Positions 6,136-8,304 of a DNA stretch of 8,304 bases are shown one piece after another. The translations under genes and the position numbers were made by a program. This DNA comes from Pirellulales bacterium (lineage in GTDB: Bacteria; Planctomycetota; Planctomycetia; Pirellulales; Thermoguttaceae). The notes below the pieces were generated by a model, which made no database searches, was not told the DNA's origin, and saw only the letters and a program-made list of their open reading frames with translations. The stretch is from the NCBI GenBank assembly GCA_030605745.1, contig JAUWHT010000160.1:1-8304 (forward strand), in the 5' to 3' direction. Every line of letters begins with the position of its first letter. Within the stretch, counting starts at the first letter, position 1.

Positions 6136-6264
6136 CTTTACAGGACGCCTTCTCTGGGATTCGGTCCGCCACGGCGGGTGGGATTAGGCCGATCCTGATG
6201 ATTCTGCCCGCAGATTGTAGAGTGTGGGAACCTGGGCGCAATACGCAGGAAGTAAGGCGCAGCC
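6136..6264. other. Intergenic stretch between the anti-sigma-like gene and the small secreted protein
   Basis: No gene is seen. CCGCCACGGCGG (about 6167-6178) and TCTGCCCGCAGA (6203-6214) are short palindromes that could help end transcription of the sigma operon coming from the right or bind a regulator. Any promoter for the 6062 gene must lie here or in the palindrome, but none stood out. Confidence 0.4.
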
Positions 6265-7065
6265 CTAAGTCAACGGTCCGCGGGCAATGTCGAGCAAGCC
6301 CTGATAGGTCCGCCGATCACCTCTGACGACCAGAACGTAAAGCAGCTTGCCTTCCTGCCAGGCCGATGTGGAGAACCCAGCCGTCTGCCGGCTGGGCCGC
6401 AGCGGAGGTGCGCCCTGAAGCCCGGGTATCGTGCGCCGCACGACGTACAGCGTGGCCCGGGCTCCGCCGCGGCCTGGCAGATCGTAGGCCACCCCGTCGC
6501 GGTTCAGAAAGCCGCTGATCGATCGCCACCGCATCCCGCGCACTCGAGCCACCTCGTGGCTGAACGGCCAGTCGCTCGGAGGCGGCTGCCGGGCAACGAG
6601 ATTTCCCGGCTCCGCCGACTGCTCCCTGAACAATGTTAGTGCGGCACTCTGCGCCTCTTCCTCTGAATAGGCAACCAGCAGACTGTTGGCGCCGATCCAC
6701 GCGGCTATCAGCAGCCCTGCCGCCACAGCCAGCGTCCCACCGGCGGCCAACACCCAGCGGCGAGAACCCCGTCGTGGCCTTGCAACAACTGCCGTCTCGG
6801 CCGAGACCACTTGCTCGGCCCGGGCTGCCGCCAACCGGTCGAGCAGGCGCCGGTCTAATCCCTCGGGCACCTGGGTGTCGCGGAAGGCCGCAGCCAGCAT
6901 TGCATCGACCCGCTGGAGCCGCTCGTAGAGGTCTTGCAGCTTCGGATCGGCTGCCAACTCGGCGGCCAGGTCCGCCATTGCCGGATCGGCCACGTCGTCG
7001 CTGCCGGGTCGGCAGGCCTCGATCGCTTCCAGGATACGCTCGTCGCAGATCGGCTGGTTGTCCAT
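6265..7065 (-). CDS. Membrane-anchored anti-sigma-factor-like protein
   Basis: 266 residues. Residues 1-100 are cytoplasmic, acidic at first and helical (DLAAELAADPKLQDLYERLQ at 32-51), followed by a basic stretch ARPRRGSRRW (95-104). One transmembrane helix spans about 104-125, and an extracytoplasmic domain of about 140 residues follows. The topology and the position 14 bp after an ECF sigma gene suggest it holds the sigma factor at the membrane until an envelope signal releases it. The usual zinc anti-sigma motif His-x3-Cys-x2-Cys is absent; C7 and C18 are the only cysteines. The outer domain ends in GKLLYVLVVRGD and TYQGLLDIARG, a strand-rich region of unknown fold. The start at 7065 has GAGGA upstream. 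The anti-sigma role is inferred from context and topology. Confidence 0.7.
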   Translation of the reverse strand: MDNQPICDERILEAIEACRPGSDDVADPAMADLAAELAADPKLQDLYERLQRVDAMLAAAFRDTQVPEGLDRRLLDRLAAARAEQVVSAETAVVARPRRGSRRWVLAAGGTLAVAAGLLIAAWIGANSLLVAYSEEEAQSAALTLFREQSAEPGNLVARQPPPSDWPFSHEVARVRGMRWRSISGFLNRDGVAYDLPGRGGARATLYVVRRTIPGLQGAPPLRPSRQTAGFSTSAWQEGKLLYVLVVRGDRRTYQGLLDIARGPLT

Positions 7066-7079
7066 GGCGTTATCCTCGC

Positions 7080-7619
7080 TCAGTTGACCTCTGTCGGCTG
7101 CTGATCTTGCACTTCGGAGTGCTCCGGCTCGAACAATCTCGAACGCAGGTACCCTTTGGCCCGGGCCAATCGGCTCATCACCGTCCCGATGGGCAAGTTG
7201 AGTTCCTTGGCGATCTCGCGATACGAACAGTCCTCGAAGTAGAACATTACCAATACCACACGAAAGGCGTCCGGAAGCCCGTTGAGGGCCTGCTGAAGCC
7301 GTTCGCGGTCGATGTCCCCCTCATTGGGGGTGTCGGCCGGGATGGTGTCCAAATTTAGGCGGAGGCTTGCTGCGGGTACGGGGTGTCGCCGTTGCTGTGT
7401 CCTGATGAAGCTGTTCCTCAGGATTGCGAACAACCAGCCCCGGACACTCTCCATTTTTCGCAATTGCCCCAGTTTCTGCTGAGCCACTAGAAATACCTGC
7501 TGTGTTAGGTCTTCGGCGTCGTGGACTGACCCGCTCAGGCGGTAGGCATAGCCATAAACCGCCCGGTGGTGGTCGGCAACCAACTGGGCAACATCCATCC
7601 TGGGTCGTTCGTCGGCCAT
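7080..7619 (-). CDS. ECF-family RNA polymerase sigma factor
   Basis: 179 residues, a normal ECF length. Region 2 (about 11-77) contains DAEDLTQQVFLVAQQ (34-48) and RGWLFAILRNSFI (60-72), which bind core polymerase and open the -10. A linker follows (78-104). Region 4 (about 105-160) contains ALNGLPDAFRVVLVMFYFED and the helix-turn-helix SYREIAKELNLPIGTVMSRL (132-151), which reads the -35. It directs polymerase to promoters of a stress or envelope regulon. The start ATG at 7619 is preceded by GAGGAGGG with suitable spacing. The anti-sigma-like gene follows 14 bp downstream in the same operon, and a lipoprotein gene is divergent, both natural targets. The short C-terminal tail is rich in Glu and Gln. 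The ECF subgroup cannot be named by eye. Confidence 0.93.
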   Translation of the reverse strand: MADERPRMDVAQLVADHHRAVYGYAYRLSGSVHDAEDLTQQVFLVAQQKLGQLRKMESVRGWLFAILRNSFIRTQQRRHPVPAASLRLNLDTIPADTPNEGDIDRERLQQALNGLPDAFRVVLVMFYFEDCSYREIAKELNLPIGTVMSRLARAKGYLRSRLFEPEHSEVQDQQPTEVN

Positions 7620-7819
7620 ACCCGGCCCTCCTCTAAGAGGCGCGAAACGGGAAGCTTATTCCCGGATTCGCCGAAAAAAAGCGCCCTCGGCAGAGAATCC
7701 TGAATAAATTCTAGTCCACAGGGAATAAATTCCCAGGGGTTGGTCTCTATACAGTAGATAGTGCAGGAGTGTTTCCTGCCAGAAAACCCTATTCCCCTAG
7801 ATCTAGGAGAGGTGGACGG
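7620..7819. promoter_or_regulatory. Divergent control region of the sigma operon and the lipoprotein gene
   Basis: Inverted repeats of a common type occur here: GGGAA/TTCCC with a 5-bp gap (7649-7663; CGGGAA/TTCCCG is the full 6-bp stem), GAATAAATTC (7702-7711) and GGGAATAAATTCCC (7721-7734). The last two have centres 21 bp apart, two helical turns. Plus-strand GGGAAT (7721-7726), a 16-bp spacer and GTCTC (7743-7747) fit an ECF-type -35/-10 pair that would transcribe the lipoprotein gene. On the minus strand a TAGAAT (7707-7712) is a possible -10 for the sigma operon. All assignments are by eye. Confidence 0.5.
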
Positions 7820-8038
7820 ATGAGGTATTTTGCGTTGTTTCTGATGCTGTTGAGCGTCAGTGTGTTCGCCGTAGGTTGCACGAAGCCCGAACCCCCTGCT
7901 GAGCCGCCAGTCGAGGCCCCGGAGGTTGAGGGCGAGATCGAGGCCGTTGAGATCGAAGCCGAGATCCCGGTTCCTGAAAAGCCGGCTGCCGATGAACCGG
8001 CTGCCGATGAACCTCCGGCCGAGCCCGCGGAGGAATAG
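7820..8038 (+). CDS. Small acidic proline-rich lipoprotein
   Basis: 72 residues from the ATG at 7820, which has AGGAGAGG (7806-7813) upstream; an in-frame ATG at 7769 would add a non-signal extension and lacks a comparable site. Residues 1-19 are a lipoprotein signal sequence and the lipobox FAVGC ends at C20, the expected lipidation site. The mature part is unstructured-looking: about 50 residues dominated by Glu, Pro and Ala, with PAADE repeated exactly (residues 55-59 and 60-64) from a 15-bp tandem duplication at 7982-8011. There is no domain or catalytic motif. It is divergent from the sigma operon, downstream of an ECF-like promoter candidate. It may be a short envelope spacer or a signal-linked target; its function is unknown. 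Confidence 0.8.
   Translation: MRYFALFLMLLSVSVFAVGCTKPEPPAEPPVEAPEVEGEIEAVEIEAEIPVPEKPAADEPAADEPPAEPAEE
7982..8011 (+). repeat. Exact 15-bp tandem duplication within the lipoprotein gene
   Basis: CCGGCTGCCGATGAA occurs twice in immediate succession (7982-7996 and 7997-8011) and encodes PAADE twice. Being a multiple of three, copy-number change would alter tail length without a frameshift. Confidence 0.9.
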
Positions 8039-8046
8039 TCTCTACG

Positions 8047-8076
8047 TTCAGGACCGGCAAGCACCGGTAGACTGAA
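8047..8076 (+). terminator. Hairpin downstream of the lipoprotein gene
   Basis: TTCAG-g-ACCGG (8047-8057) pairs with CCGGT-aga-CTGAA (8064-8076) around a 6-base loop. It begins 8 bp after the stop. No U tract follows directly, so it may be an mRNA-stabilising 3' stem in front of the terminator at 8078-8120. Confidence 0.6.
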
Positions 8077-8077
8077 T

Positions 8078-8120
8078 GAAAAGGGGATGGGTGCCTTCAG
8101 TGGTATCTTTCCCCTTTTTC
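8078..8120 (+). terminator. Probable intrinsic terminator of the lipoprotein transcript
   Basis: GAAAAGGGGA (8078-8087) is complementary to the T-rich arm at 8110-8120, TCCCC followed by five T and a C. The arm itself supplies the U tract after the GC part of the stem; the A-rich left arm means it may also work in the reverse direction. The loop is about 22 bases. Confidence 0.65.
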
Positions 8121-8304
8121 CTGCGCCGCCGGGCAGCCACTTGTGGCTTCGCAAATATTGTTACCTAACCCGGATTTCTCACCAGAAAATTCACCACGGA
8201 GGCACGGAGGACACGGAGAAACGGCTTTGATTAGAGTTTTGATAGCTTACGTCAGACATCAAAGTGTTTTCAACAACATCATTGAAAAGCTTAGCCTTTC
8301 AATA
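8121..8304. other. Gene-free right end of the window
   Basis: No coding frame is credible. A GC-rich start gives way to AT-rich sequence from about 8150. A short purine-rich repeat lies at 8191-8220, and TTTTCAA/TTGAAAA near 8264-8286 forms a weak hairpin. Confidence 0.5.
8191..8220 (+). repeat. CACGGAGG dispersed repeat
   Basis: CACGGAG occurs three times within 30 bp (CCACGGAGGCACGGAGGACA, then CACGGAGAA). From memory, closely similar strings are found between genes in many unrelated bacterial genomes, including planctomycetes; the function is unknown. Confidence 0.65.

Noticed and set aside
7789..8154. Minus-strand open frame of 121 codons opposite the lipoprotein gene
   Set aside because: Low-complexity Ser/Gly/Ala translation of the reverse of a Glu/Pro/Ala coding region; the plus-strand gene has a lipobox and ribosome binding site.
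8191..8220. CACGGAG triplicate as a CRISPR or iteron array
   Set aside because: Units are only about 8-10 bp, with no regular spacers and no replication or cas genes nearby.

Overview
The window looks like a chromosomal segment of a high-GC planctomycete-type bacterium. This is judged from the gene content (a GH-D-type glycosidase, an enolase-superfamily enzyme, an E. coli-like NagA, a small tryptophan-rich secreted protein and an ECF sigma/anti-sigma pair) and from the many intergenic palindromes and G-rich repeats. No taxonomic marker gene is present, so this is inference.

Layout. Positions 1-121 hold the last 39 codons of an IS5-family transposase. A 129-bp sequence follows at 142-270, and an approximately 93% identical direct copy lies at 2609-2736; the two bracket a minus-strand secreted glycosidase gene (355-2586). 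The last 17 codons and the stop of that gene lie in a 97-bp palindrome (311-407). After an intergenic stretch containing a four-tract G-rich motif comes a plus-strand enolase-superfamily gene (2970-4322). It converges on a minus-strand nagA-like gene (4408-5634), with a cloverleaf-like palindrome between them that also supplies the nagA stop codon. Upstream of nagA, 20 bp away and on the same strand, is a gene for a small secreted aromatic-rich protein (5655-6062). A second, decayed copy of the palindrome sits in its leader.

The right third holds a minus-strand ECF sigma factor gene (7080-7619) followed after 14 bp by a membrane anti-sigma-like gene (6265-7065). Divergent from them is a small acidic, proline-rich lipoprotein gene (7820-8038). 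The shared intergenic region has inverted repeats built on GGGAAT/ATTCCC and an ECF-like promoter candidate, so the lipoprotein may be a target of the sigma factor. A hairpin and a terminator follow the lipoprotein gene, then a stretch with a short dispersed repeat and no gene.

How the parts fit: the left and centre are scavenging and catabolic genes (glycosidase, enolase-type enzyme, amino-sugar deacetylase) without a clear shared pathway, and the right is a self-contained envelope-signalling cassette. No clearly new multi-gene system is visible. The most distinctive signals are repeats that have rewritten gene ends and may have supplied a promoter, and the ECF/anti-sigma/lipoprotein unit with its dyad-rich control region.
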